Source: Alitta virens (taxonomy: Eukaryota; Annelida; Polychaeta; Phyllodocida; Nereididae). Taken from it: DNA of 64,000 bases. The notes beneath the pieces were generated by a model. That model searched no databases. It was not told the DNA's origin and worked only from the letters and a program-made list of their open reading frames with translations. Position 1 is the stretch's first letter; every line of letters begins with the position of its first letter. The stretch covers positions 833,501 to 897,500 of the forward strand of contig OW028585.1 in NCBI GenBank assembly GCA_932294295.1, written 5' to 3'. Below, in pieces: positions 12,421 to 23,127 of this stretch. A program made the position numbers and the translations under genes.

Positions 12421-13978
12421 CTGTCTGTCCATCCCATTTCGTCTGACCGCTTTGACACACGGACAGAAAGTTATGTATTGAGGGGGGAGGGGGGGGGGGG
12501 GCTGGGTTCGAATTATTTGCAAACGTTAAAAAGGTAAAAATTCCTCCCCCCACACGAACGGGGGCGGGGGGCACCTCCTCCCTCCATCTGTGCTGCTTTA
12601 AAAATGCCCTTTTTACAAATAAGGCCGTCTGTGGCCCCCACCCCCCTCAATGGGTATATTAATGATGAAATGCCCCTAGCGCCAGAATTGAACTATCCCT
12701 CCGTTCTGTAGTCATAAATTCACCCCAGGGCTACCATAGCTGAAAACTCATTAATCACTCCCATTGTTACGTCACCGTGACGTCATTACGTCGTGTGGTG
12801 AGTCGCTGGTGACGTCAGGTGACGTCACAAACGCCTGCCCACCTATTGATGACGTATAAATGCATCTATATATAGATGTAATCGGCTGAGCTATATGGTT
12901 GCCCCTTTGAAGGTGAATTGAGATCATATCAACTTAAAGAAGTTGAAGAAAAGTTAATTTCGCTTTTTGAATATTAATATACATAATACTCAAGATATGA
13001 TCAATATGGAATTTTGCTTTTAAAATCTAGAGATGAAATGAAAGAAATACTTTTCAGTGAATTTAGCTGAATGTAGAATTGCAACTGATTGAAGTTAGTG
13101 ATTACTTTGAACTGAAATCAAAAGGTTTCATTTTATGTGACGTTTCTTAACTTTTCAATGTTTATGACGTCAGTATTATGTCAAAATATGTATTTCCATT
13201 GATCTAAAATATTAGAAATATTTTGCATTGAATAACTATACCAATTAAATTTGACGTGTTGTTTATATAACAAATCAGTAAAATGGAATTTCATAACATA
13301 ATATTGTATTTATAAATGTGTTAGCAGTGAGAATATATTAACAGATTTAACCCACTATTGTCATTTTGTTAATAACCTTCGCACTGTTCCACTCAAGTGA
13401 CTTAATTTCCCTCAATTTCCTTGAAGCATTTTGTGGTCAATGACCTTAAACAAAGAGCAATCCATCATTCGGGGGGGGGGGGGGGGGGGTGCGGGAAATT
13501 GGCTAGGGCAAAATGGGGCGCCGCGCCACTTGGTTGCCGGCCAAACCGCAGCCACACGACCGGTCTCATCATTCCCCCGTGCTTCAAAAATAACTTCATC
13601 TAAATTGCCCAAATTGACAATATCAGGCCAAAATGGGGTGAAAACGGCCCTGCTAAAATAAATAGGGGTAAAATGGATCACGCCTTTCTTACTAAATTTG
13701 GATCTCGCCTCTGGCAGGGAGGGGGGTATTGTTCTGGAGAATGGGGTTCTAACAATTAGCACATGACATGAGAAAGACGGGGGGAGCTCCCCCCGAAACC
13801 CAAATCACGTTTGACACGCGAAGTGCCTCTTACAACCTATTGGGCTACCTGCTAGATACCTTTGTCTCCTGACAGGAATTCTTTGGGACTGACATTTTCT
13901 AGAATATTTTCATATTTTTTATCACGAGTAATTGATTTTTAAAATATTTTTAAAATAAATCACTAATCTGACATTATT
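12421..13978. other. Non-coding stretch with CRE triplet and G runs
   Basis: No gene recognised. Contains a G run near 12490, three perfect TGACGTCA sites at 12778, 12810 and 12820 with a fourth at 13165, and a 19-base G run at 13471-13489. The 116-residue minus-strand frame at 13412-13762 spans that G run, has a Pro run, no recognisable domain and is probably chance. Confidence 0.55.
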
Positions 13979-14539
13979 AAAGATAGATAGATATATAGAT
14001 ATGTAGATAGATGGATAGATAGATATACAGATAGATGGATAGATAGATATACAGACAGATAGATAGATAGATAGATAGATAGATAGGTAGGTAGGTAGAT
14101 AGACAGACAGATAGATAGGTAGACAGATAGCTAGATAAATAGGTATACATGTAGATAGATAGATAGATCAATATGTAGATAGATAGATAGATAGATATGT
14201 AGATAGATGGATAGATAGATCAATATGTAGATAGATAGATAGATAGATATGTAGATAGATGGATAGATAGATATACAGATAGATGGATAGATAGATATAC
14301 AGACAGATAGATAGATAGATGGATAGATAGATAGGTAGGTAGGTAGATAGACAGATAGCTAGATAAATAGGTATACATATAGATAGATAGATAGATCAAT
14401 ATGTAGATAGATAGATAGATAGATATGTAGATAGATGGATAGATAGATCAATATGTAGATAGATGGATAGATAGATAGATCAATATGTAGATAGATAGAT
14501 AGATAGATAGATCAATATGTGGATAGATGGATAGATAGG
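13979..14539. repeat. (GATA)n satellite-like tract with higher-order units
   Basis: About 560 bases of GATA tetranucleotides with variants (GATC, ATGT, ACAG, GGTA). Larger blocks recur: the series with GATCAATATGTAGATAG and the series with GATATACAGATAGATGG each appear several times. This indicates duplication of units around 100 bases long, not only slippage of four. Confidence 0.93.
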
Positions 14540-15342
14540 CTATCTTGTTGACAGGTGAATTGATCAATCTGTCGCATGTTTCTTCATAATTGACCCATTT
14601 TCCGGAACTTGTTAATTGTTTCCATGGTGATCAGGCAGGCAGCCTCGTTTTGGTAACAATGCCATTGTTAGGCTAAAGATTACAGAACAATGCAATGGAC
14701 CCAGTCATAATTTTGGAATCCACTGATAAAAGCAGATCCCTGTTAGAACGTCCACTTCATTATGGTATAGAGTTAACCTATCTATATGCATTTAACATGT
14801 TATGATACATGCTGTGTATTAAATTATAATCTGTTATCAAGTTTATTTCATATCTCATAATTCTATTTAGTGGCTCTAGGCTCATATAATATACATCATT
14901 AATAATTCACAATACAAGATAATAATACCATGGAAAGGGTTTTCCAGTAGAGAAATACTATTATTATATCACAAAGTAAAATATATGGCAATTGATGTGC
15001 CCAAAACATCACCTAAACTGCTAAGCCATTGTTGAGAGGACAATGCTACTATTTTAACAATGGGCTGGTAGATTGACCCGTCGATTTAGCATCCAGGGGC
15101 CAAAAACATAGACATTGACCAGTCAAAGAATTGCATATTGGGACATATTAATGGAGTGATGTACTGAGGTCAAGATAGGGGGCGCCACATACATGACCTT
15201 TCAGGGCATCTTAAGAACGGTTTGTTTTCGGAAGACATTATGGGATATTGAGACATAAGGATAAAACAATTGTCGGTGTGATAAACCAATGTCTATGACA
15301 TTGCCTATGAATTTGGCTATGGAATGACCATGAAATTGGCTA
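14540..15342. other. AT-rich non-coding stretch
   Basis: No gene recognised. An X-box-like GTTTCCATGGTGAT lies at 14618. Confidence 0.5.
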
Positions 15343-15483
15343 ATGGCCAAATGTGCCACGTGCATTTTCCATAAGAAGGATAAACGCATGGAAAACGCAT
15401 GGTTTTTGCCTTATTAAAATGAGGTGAAAACCATGCATTTTCCATCCAAATGCATGGAAAACGCACGTAACACATTTGGCCAT
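15343..15483. mobile_element. Foldback MITE, copy 1
   Basis: A 141-base near-palindrome. Left arm 15343-15372 starts ATGGCCAAATGTGCCACGTG; right arm 15454-15483 is its near reverse complement, ending CACATTTGGCCAT. Inner repeats of AACGCATGG and ACCATGC pair with each other, so almost the whole element can form one hairpin. It encodes nothing. Two more copies lie at 18849-18970 and 28908-29058. Confidence 0.85.
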
Positions 15484-16440
15484 GTGTAGCATTGGCGATG
15501 GTGTTAGCAATGAGTTTGGAATCCTGGTATCGCAAAAGCTATTGTTTAAAAAGCTGCATTACTTAAAGGTGCGGTGTCTGTCAAATTTGCACATGAATGT
15601 AATGATATAAATCAATACTGCCTTCTTGTTTCATGATATATTTTAACATTTCATGCCCATTTTTGTTAACAATTTAGTTTTAATTTACAATAAATAATAT
15701 AAATATTAGTTTTTCATGCCATCAAAAACTCCATATGTAATAAAACCCAGTGATGACATCACAATACTAAACAATGGTGATGATGTCATTTCCATTGTAT
15801 TTCCAATGTTTTGGTCTTGATTTTCTCTCAATGTATAATTTATTTTAAAGTAATTAATGTCTTATAAAATCATTAATTCACACAAATTTAGTGTGCCTTG
15901 ATTAATAAAGGTAATTTTCAACTGTTTGATAGCATATTAGAAAATTGCAAATTTGACAGACAGTGCAACTTTAATAAGTTTCATGTATGTATTGAGAAGG
16001 AAAGACACGGTCGTTAACTTTGTAAATTTAGAATTTTCTGTTTGGTCTCATCAAAGTCTTTTATTTAGGAACTTCCAGTGGGGTAGTGATATAGATGTGA
16101 TTTCAGGGTTGTTGGGTAATTACCCCATGAGGAGGTAAAATGATGCAACTGCTGTTTGGATGATGGGATCAGTTAGTGCAATGGTTTTGAGGCACATGTG
16201 CACTGACGTCATCACTGTATGAGGTGCAATTTCTGGAAGGTCATGTGCGTTTCATCTGTGATAATAATTGACTGTTGTTTCCTAAAAAATTTCCTTATTT
16301 GGCCAGTATGGTTGGGATGGAGATATGGATCAGAGTGAAGCTGATATGAAATATGTTGTTGATATGTTGAACTGATTAAGCTCAATGGCCATGTCCAATT
16401 AATCTAATTTGAGAATATTTCCTCATTCTCAATTAACTTG
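15484..16440. other. AT-rich upstream region of the secreted-protein gene
   Basis: No gene recognised. It is the immediate 5' flank of the gene at 16505 and contains a perfect TGACGTCA at 16204 followed by TGTGATAATAATTG. Enhancer function is only a possibility. Confidence 0.45.
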
Positions 16441-16443
16441 GCA

Positions 16444-16504
16444 TTTATAAGCCCTACTGTCACTTCTGCAACACAGTGTTCGGAGAGGAGAAGTCTATCT
16501 CAAA
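16444..16504 (+). promoter_or_regulatory. Core promoter and 5' leader of the gene at 16505
   Basis: TTTATAA at 16444-16450 is a good TATA-like box. Transcription from 25-30 bases downstream would start near 16472-16478, leaving a leader of about 30 bases before the ATG. The start context CAAAATGG has A at -3 and G at +4, favourable for eukaryotic initiation. The start site is inferred, not observed. Confidence 0.5.
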
Positions 16505-17356
16505 ATGGGATTTGTTTCTTTTACAATTCTATTGTTTTTGGTAATCAAAAACACCAGAGGCAATTATGGTATATTCAACTCTTGTGATGACCCAATTCAT
16601 ATGGAGTGTTCAGCAAACAGCATCAATATGATGACCATTAACAACAAGGCAAGTTTGGCTCCACAACTGTTGAAGAAATGCAACGGCCATCGCCGGTGTG
16701 ATGTGGCCAACAAGCGTAAAGAATGTGTAAATGGGTTATACTTATGCCAAGTAGATATGGACAAAACGCAAAAGATCGAACTAGCAAAATCCCCAGCTGA
16801 TGTACGCCAGAAGGTATCATCTCAGTTCCATCTCATGAGCAAAGGCTATCTCGACGGACTTTACTCCGAAGCAAGGAACATCACCTGCAGCCTGAAGACT
16901 GAAGTGCACCGAGATAGTTCACCGAAAATGAAGATTACAATTTACGAGTTGGCACCATTCCTAAACTCCTCGGATTTCTGTTTTTATGTGAATGATGTTG
17001 ATAAGGCATTGCGCTGTTCTGGCTTAAAGAAATTTGCTAAGATGGATCAAGAGAACATTGCGGCATCAAGCGAAGGATGGGAATTTGCCATGAAATTGGT
17101 CCAATCAGCGGCGTACATTCCTGAAGTCAGGTTCTGGATCGGAGTAGATGTCTCGCCAAAGGATGATTCTGAATATCATCTCGAGTGCAGCATTTCCCAC
17201 TCAGTGCAGGAAGTTACAACCAAAACCCCTACCATTAAAACAACCACAACCACAAAAGCAGCCACCGAACCTCATCGCTCGAATTCTGGCAACTTCGTAA
17301 CTGGAATCATGGGAGTTGTTGGAACATTGTTGATGGTAGCAGTGTTGGTGAACTAG
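16505..17356 (+). CDS. Secreted or GPI-anchored SUEL-like/CUB-like surface protein
   Basis: An intron-less 283-codon frame, far longer than any other non-repetitive frame here and much less AT-rich than its flanks. Residues 1-19 form a signal peptide with core TILLFLVI. Residues about 24-84 contain six cysteines (27, 35, 59, 65, 74, 81); KKCNGHRRCDV and a following hydrophobic-Cys strand resemble a SUEL (rhamnose/galactose-binding lectin) domain. Residues about 113-230, with GYLDGLYSEARNITC, MKITIYEL and cysteines 128, 159, 171 and 228, resemble a CUB domain. N-glycosylation sequons lie at N125 and N154. Residues 235-256 are a Thr-rich stalk that would be O-glycosylated. Residues 264-282 are hydrophobic with no basic tail, which fits a GPI-attachment signal better than a transmembrane anchor. 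A role in surface adhesion or recognition is inferred. The frame is solid; the domain names need profile searches. Confidence 0.82.
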   Translation: MGFVSFTILLFLVIKNTRGNYGIFNSCDDPIHMECSANSINMMTINNKASLAPQLLKKCNGHRRCDVANKRKECVNGLYLCQVDMDKTQKIELAKSPADVRQKVSSQFHLMSKGYLDGLYSEARNITCSLKTEVHRDSSPKMKITIYELAPFLNSSDFCFYVNDVDKALRCSGLKKFAKMDQENIAASSEGWEFAMKLVQSAAYIPEVRFWIGVDVSPKDDSEYHLECSISHSVQEVTTKTPTIKTTTTTKAATEPHRSNSGNFVTGIMGVVGTLLMVAVLVN

Positions 17357-18540
17357 TTGACAAAGATCATTCCCATGAACTTGGAAGATCATCAAACCTA
17401 CCGTTACATTGACATTAATATTACCTTCCAGAAGCAAATACTGCAGTCGAAAAAACTACCCAGTTGCATTTAAGAAAACTGGTCCAGATGACGTGTCGCT
17501 TCAGCTTTAAATCAGCCCAGTATCGCCAACGTTGGGACAGATGTGGGGCACATCAGGCTGACCTGGCATGTGATCTAGGGCTTGCTAAGAAATCATTTGA
17601 ATTTCTTTCAGGATTCACGAAAAGTTCTGAACATACAATGTGATGAAAGTGATTCAATATGAGAACATCCTGTGTATAACTGAACAGTAATCCATCCAGT
17701 GAACAGTATAATATATAAGGTCTTTTTAACCATGATCCAGATTAAGAAGACGAATATCTTCCAACCGGCAATATAGAACAACAGGCAACTGAAGAAAGAA
17801 ACAAGTAATTCAGCACCAAAACATGATGAAACTGCAGTCACTGAAGATGATGAACAGAGTCATTCCGTGCAAATAAACTACAACGATGAATATAAGGACG
17901 ATAAACTGGAGGAAAATAATGAATAAGGGGTCTAAAAATGGATACGTTGACATCACTGAAGAAGCTGAACTGAATCCTACTGATGACATACCATAATGAT
18001 GAAGACAAGGACAAGAACTGAGGAAAAGAATGAGCAGGTGATGTTATTGTCGACATTATTTGTCCTACTGATAAACCCCAACCAAAAGAGTCATATTATA
18101 ACCAATTGATATGTTTGCTGACTCAACTGCAAACAGCGAAGAAGTAAACAAATGTGAAATACTAATCAAAGATGAAAAGGACGTTAACGACTGTGACCAG
18201 GTTAAGCAGAGAGATATAAATAACCAGAAAACTAAAAATGATACTGCAGTCAGTGATAAACACAGCAGAAGGACCGAAAAGGTGGACCGGAAAAGTGCTG
18301 AAGGGCATCTTGTTCATCCTTCCTGAGGAATTGGTTGAAAAAGATCCCGTCAGACCATCCGAAAGCGAAGAAGCATAAAACCAATCCGGTGAAATGCTCC
18401 AAGAAACGGCTGCACAACATTATTTCACTCTCTTCTGTAATGGTGAACTAACATTAATTTTGATTATCGTATGATCCATCATAAGGTCCATTGGTTTTCC
18501 TGTCATATTTTATCCTAAATAAATAGCAAAAAATGATCAG
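17357..18540 (+). other. Probable 3' UTR, with coding-like relics
   Basis: About 1.2 kb between the stop and an AATAAA at 18518-18523, the likely poly(A) signal. Base composition stays less AT-rich than the surroundings to about 18450. Short runs rich in GAT/GAA/AAG codons recur in different frames, for example a 71-codon acidic/basic frame at 18111-18326, interrupted by stops. This could be a long 3' UTR, a decayed coding tail, or a relic of an adjacent exon. Confidence 0.5.
18518..18523 (+). terminator. Candidate polyadenylation signal AATAAA
   Basis: Canonical hexamer on the same strand as, and downstream of, the gene at 16505. The base composition change near 18450 supports a transcript end here, but no transcript evidence is available. 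Confidence 0.45.
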
Positions 18541-18848
18541 AAATGTTGCTAAGAAGTCTAACCTCAAATCTCACCCATGGAAACACCTCCCAGTACAAAT
18601 TAACAATACAATAAGTTTCCTATCTTTGCACTGATGCTTCTGTCATTTGTTTCATCATTATAGCCATTTGTTATGGCCACAGATAAGCAGAAGCAATTGC
18701 GATGGAAAATACAGTAAACTTTAAGTTAATATTTCCACAAAAGTGTTTTTATTAGTAGCCAGAAAGTTGGGGTTAGGCTTGCTGCTAACATTTCTGTACA
18801 ATTGAGGTTGTTCTATGATATTGTTGGAAAATGATGATTAATTATGAT
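18541..18848. other. Non-coding spacer
   Basis: Nothing recognised between the candidate poly(A) signal and the second foldback element. Confidence 0.5.
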
Positions 18849-18970
18849 CATGAGAAGGATAAACGCATGGAAAACGCATGGTTTTTGCCTAATTTAAATG
18901 AGGTGAAAACCATGCGTTTTCCATGCGTTTATCCAAACGCATGAAAAACGCACGTAGCACATTTGGCCAT
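18849..18970. mobile_element. Foldback MITE, copy 2 (left arm truncated)
   Basis: Shares the GAAGGATAAACGCATGG block, the AATGAGGTGAAAACCATGC centre and the right arm ending CACATTTGGCCATG with copy 1, but lacks the outer left arm. It lies about 300 bases beyond the candidate poly(A) signal of the surface-protein gene. Confidence 0.85.
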
Positions 18971-19754
18971 GTACTACAGTAGTGGTCCTGAAATGTATCT
19001 GTCCACAATCTTAATGCATATAACTATATCATAATACAATCTATGTTATCAATTATTGGTCTTGTGAACTATTGAATGTTTAATTACATAAACTTCCTGT
19101 ATAGATACCTCAACAAATGCTGTATCAAATGCTACTATCATATCTATTACTGATATGCAATTATGACTAAAGTATTTTGATGTGTATGCATGCGGTTTTC
19201 AATGCTAAATTATTAATTATTCCATAATTAAAAACGTTATCTTTCTGTGTACCACTAATGTTGTTCTATATGATAAACTCGCTCTTGGAAACAAAATAAT
19301 TCTTGTGTCTTTTGTCTTCTTCATGAAATATATATATTTTTTTGTCAATTAGACCTATTTCAAGCAGTTATTGGCTTTTTCCACTTCAGCCTATTGGCAA
19401 CATTAAGACGATAGTAGATGGCTAGGTAGTCCAACATTGAGTTTTGTGGGATGAGGACAATTATATTGACAGGCGAAGGTGATACCTCATCCACCATTGA
19501 TCTATTCTCCACATTGTACAACATACTCTTCTGCTGTACAACATACACTCCAAATGTTCAACATACACTCATACTGGGTGACAATGGATCATTCTGATTG
19601 GCTCACACAGCTAAGCGGAGACTATAGTTTTATCATGGTACTGTTACTAACAAATGATGAGCCTGAAAACCAGAAATGCCCAAAATGGACACCCCCCCCC
19701 CCCCCCCACGAAGATCATGTGGATCCTGACAGTGTCAACAACCTAGTAGGATCC
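18971..19754. other. AT-rich non-coding stretch
   Basis: No gene recognised. Short direct repeats of ACAACATAC and CAACATACACTC occur at 19515-19570. The 137-residue frame at 19479-19892 runs through a 16-base C run and has no recognisable domain. Confidence 0.5.
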
Positions 19755-19885
19755 AATTACAAGGTCAAGGTCACGGATATCACCCCTCAAGGTCACGACC
19801 CCTGGTGGGAAAGGATGATAACCAGAAGCGCTTACGTAACAGGGTCACTGGTGACCTTGAATGTAATACTCCCAAGGTCAAATGT
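19755..19885. promoter_or_regulatory. Cluster of AGGTCA nuclear-receptor half-sites
   Basis: Six half-sites in about 120 bases: AGGTCA at 19762 and 19768 (head-to-tail without spacer, giving TCAAGGTCA), 19790 and 19875, and an inverted pair GGGTCA/TGACCT at 19842-19857 with a 4-base spacer. Such groupings bind nuclear receptors in animals; function here is an inference. Confidence 0.4.
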
Positions 19886-20017
19886 GGAATAATAAAGAAT
19901 AGGGAGAACTGATTACTAAGTTAGGGTGCATGGAGAAAGATGAACAGACAGAACAACAGATAGACAAAGACAGACAGATCAACAAGATGGAAATACAGAC
20001 AAGAGAATGAAAAACAT

Positions 20018-20052
20018 AGATAGGTAGATAGGTAGATACTAGATAGATAGAC

Positions 20053-20085
<33 letters not shown>

Positions 20086-20274
20086 GATAGGTAGAAAGGC
20101 AGATAGATAGGTAGGTAGGTAGATAGATAGATAGATAGATAATTAGATAGACAGATAGGTAGATAGATAGATAGATAGATAGTCAGACAGATAGATAGAT
20201 TGATAGATTGGTAGATAGATACATAGATAGATGGATAGATAGATAGACAGATAGGTAGACAGGTAGATATATAA
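20018..20274. repeat. (GATA)n tract, probable tail of a minus-strand SINE
   Basis: GATA tetranucleotides with GGTA, GACA and GATT variants. It ends directly at the body of the tRNA-headed element at 20275-20402, which on the minus strand would run head, body, then (TCTA)n tail. Confidence 0.9.
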
Positions 20275-20402
20275 CCAATGAGATTTTAGGGATATATTGT
20301 CTCATCAGAATTAAAAAACTATACTTGCCAGGGTGAGAATTGGACCTAGGAGTTTCTAAATAATCTGGCAATGCTCTTTACCAGCCGAGCCACTGACATT
20401 AC
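20275..20402 (-). mobile_element. tRNA-derived SINE with TCTA tail
   Basis: Reading the minus strand, GGCTCGGCTGGTAAAGAGC (20373-20391) matches the tRNA A box and D-arm, and TAGGTCCAATTCTCACC (about 20332-20348) matches the B box and T-arm. A short body of about 50 bases follows and then the TCTA tract. The terminal bases do not form an obvious acceptor stem, so this is not a functional tRNA gene. Confidence 0.6.
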
Positions 20403-21340
20403 TTATCTAATCTCGTGTATTGGAAAATATACAATAATATGTTTCCTAAATATTCCTGAAAACATAATCTCATATTTCCCAGCTCCAGAAATCCATCCAT
20501 ACTGAATATAATGAAATCCATTGATTCTTTGCGGGGCAGATATGAATACCCCTAATGGGGTTATTAGGCCATAATTGGGTCATCATCTCAACAACTCATA
20601 GATTGGGGTCAGGGTGTGACCCCCACCCCGAAACCCCACCCACAGTGATCCATTTTGATCAGCTCAGACCCGTTCTGATACAAATTGAGAATCTGTTTTT
20701 ATTGAGGGCATCTGTGCTCTGGGGTACTAGGTGATGATGTAATAATTATATAATAGGTTGTAAAATAAATATTTCAATCTATTAATAATTTGTTTGTAAT
20801 TATAATATTATATCATGATATTTTACTGCAAAAGCACTGAAATGTTTCAATGCTTGACTTATATAATCAAATTATAAAATGTTTGTTATAAGGCCTATAT
20901 TTTATCATAAGATGATTTACCATGGGTAAAAATTCCGCTAATATTTCGAGCAAATTTTCCATGTTACACAATGATATTACATAAAATCACAAAACTCTGT
21001 TGAAATGGCAATTCTAAATACCTAACTAGCTTGTAGTTGAAATGAGTATTATAATGACCTACTTCTTTATTTTAAATTTGACATGCAACTTAATTTCTCC
21101 CCCCCCCCCCCCTGCCTTTAAATTCTTAATATCATTATCTGTTTCCTGAATTCACATGCATCAGGTGACCAGTCAATTCCACCTGCCTTATTTGAACAGA
21201 TAAGCCAATACAATTTGAGAACAATGGCTCCTTACAATGGAACAATGCTCTCCAACAATTGAAACAGATGATTCTTCTCAAAACACCTGCAAAGACTTGT
21301 GGCAGAGCACCCCTAATCTCAAAATGAGGCTGCACGTGCC
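20403..21340. other. AT-rich non-coding stretch
   Basis: No gene recognised. A C run occurs near 21103-21113. Overlapping frames on both strands at 21135-21488 have no recognisable domain. Confidence 0.5.
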
Positions 21341-21550
21341 CATTGTTGATGACGTCACAACGCTGTTCACTTGCTATGTTCTTTTGCACCCCCTTTTGTG
21401 GGTAATTTCAAATGACGTCACGGTTTTTTGCCTACCCTCTTTGATGACGTTTGCGGAATCCTTTGATGTCGCCGTGACGTCTAATTAAGAACGTCGGCGA
21501 CGCTGCAAATGACGTCGGGGACGTTGTTTTTGACGCCAATAACGCGAAAA
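21341..21550. other. CpG-rich GACGTC cluster
   Basis: Repeated GACGTC/GACGTT motifs, including perfect TGACGTCA at 21350 and 21413, with CGTCGGCGACGCTG near 21490. It belongs with the similar patches at 8.4, 12.8, 39.8 and 42.8 kb. An overlapping 83-residue frame is not recognisable. Confidence 0.5.
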
Positions 21551-21593
21551 AGGCGGAAAGGGGTTTTTTATCGGTAGTTAAGACATCATTCCA

Positions 21594-21615
21594 GGGGGGG
21601 GGGGGGGCGGGGGGG
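21594..21615. repeat. G run
   Basis: About 14 G, then C, then a further G run. Such runs are assembly-error prone and can form quadruplexes. Confidence 0.9.
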
Positions 21616-21720
21616 TGAAGAAATGAAAAAATCAGTTGCCCTATCTTCCAATTAATTGGCTACTGTTAAAATTGATGTGGAAGTCAAAGCCCTAGGCTAT
21701 AGGACCTGCCTGTTTTTAAT

Positions 21721-21817
21721 CTATAGTATTCTATAGTATTCTATAGTATTCTATAGTATTCTATAGTATTCTATAGTATTTTATAGTATTTTGTAGTATT
21801 TTATAGTACTTTGTAGA
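21721..21817. repeat. Decanucleotide repeat CTATAGTATT
   Basis: Six perfect CTATAGTATT units, then three or four decayed ones with TTATAGTATT and TTGTAGTATT. Confidence 0.97.
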
Positions 21818-23127
21818 TATTTTCGTATGATTTTTGTTATCTTTTAAGATATTAACACAAAAAACAAAACACTATTTCAATTAATATTCGAACAGGCCTA
21901 TCTTACTTTAGAATAATTCCATATATTGCTATATGTTACTATATATAGCTTAGCTATTTATTGAAAATATTGATTTTAACCTATGAAAAACGCAAGAACT
22001 AAATAAATGTATTACTACACTGTTAATTCATTTTATTTGTTATCTAATAAAATGTATTTTGATGGGTTAAAGATGGCCAATTTAAACTGTATACATACAT
22101 ATAAAAATTATTGTTTTTAAAACATTTGCAGTTATTCTGAATAAAAGGTGCAGAGCTCTTGCTATCCTTCCGTCTCACAAAACCGAAATACCTTGAATTC
22201 TTTAATGTGACCGAAATTTCCAAGTTACCTTGCATAATTACCCCTTTTTTGCCCATGTGGTTTTCACAGGGTAAGTAACTTGTGTCCAAATAATTTACCC
22301 TTCACCCCAACACAAAAAGGGGTGAACAAATCTCAAGTAATCCTGTATAATTCTTACACCTTTTTTTGCTAATTCTGTTGAAGTTAAAAGTTACATAATA
22401 ATGGGGTTTTATAAGTCAGTTTAAGAATTAATGGTTTAATTAGGATTAAATGAAATACAAATATATAAAACGAATACGTTGAGCTTACTGAAATCTGTAA
22501 GATTTTGTAATAAATTCTATTAAATTTGAGGTGAATTCAGGATATTTCAAAGTAAAAAGAATCATACAATTGGTGTAAAATATCAAAGGATTTTACATTT
22601 TATCTATATTTTGTTCTTTTTTTAATTCAGCTCTGTCATAGAAGCAATAATATAGCTTTAATTTCATTATTTGACAGATCTGTTTAACCTTAAAATTAAT
22701 AACTTATTAACCACTGAATTCAGCATAATATATTTGCAGAATATTTGGTTTAATTTAACTTTTATTTTTTGGTATTTTTCCTTCAGCTTTTAGCTAAATT
22801 CGACCATCTCCCATAATAGCACTTAAAACGTTTTCCGGGTCACATTAAAACCTTTTCAAGATGGCCGCTAACCTCTTACAAATGGCCGCTACATGCCATC
22901 AACAATAGATGGGCACAGAGTGAGCCTGGGGTCTGTAATTTCTTCAAACAAAGAACATAATATAGACATAGTACAAAGTTGGACAGACCGCCAAACGCAT
23001 CAAGACAGACTCATTAAGATAGACGGATGAAGTTGTCTAGTGCTACCAGTAGGCAACTCTGTAATTGGCGTTTACATACAAAAGAACTTCGCCAGTAAGA
23101 CCGCCCTTGGTGCAGGTTTTCTGGTCT
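21818..23127. other. AT-rich non-coding stretch
   Basis: No gene recognised. Two ATGGCCGCTA motifs lie about 20 bases apart at 22860-22892, the first in a YY1-like CAAGATGGCCGC. A short pair of ACCCCTTTTTT/CACCCCAACAC-type repeats occurs at 22235-22320. Confidence 0.5.

Noticed and set aside
12500..12520. GGGTTCGAATTATT as a tRNA B box
   Set aside because: It lacks the CC end and any A box upstream, where there is only a G run.
13412..13762. 116-codon minus-strand frame
   Set aside because: It contains a proline run from the 19-base G tract, no recognisable motif, and overlaps frames on the other strand.
19479..19892. 137-codon frame
   Set aside because: It spans a C homopolymer and a nuclear-receptor half-site cluster; no domain or start support. 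It could be revisited if transcripts exist.
20275..20402. Functional tRNA gene on the minus strand
   Set aside because: A and B boxes are good, but no acceptor stem pairs and a SINE body with simple-repeat tail follows.
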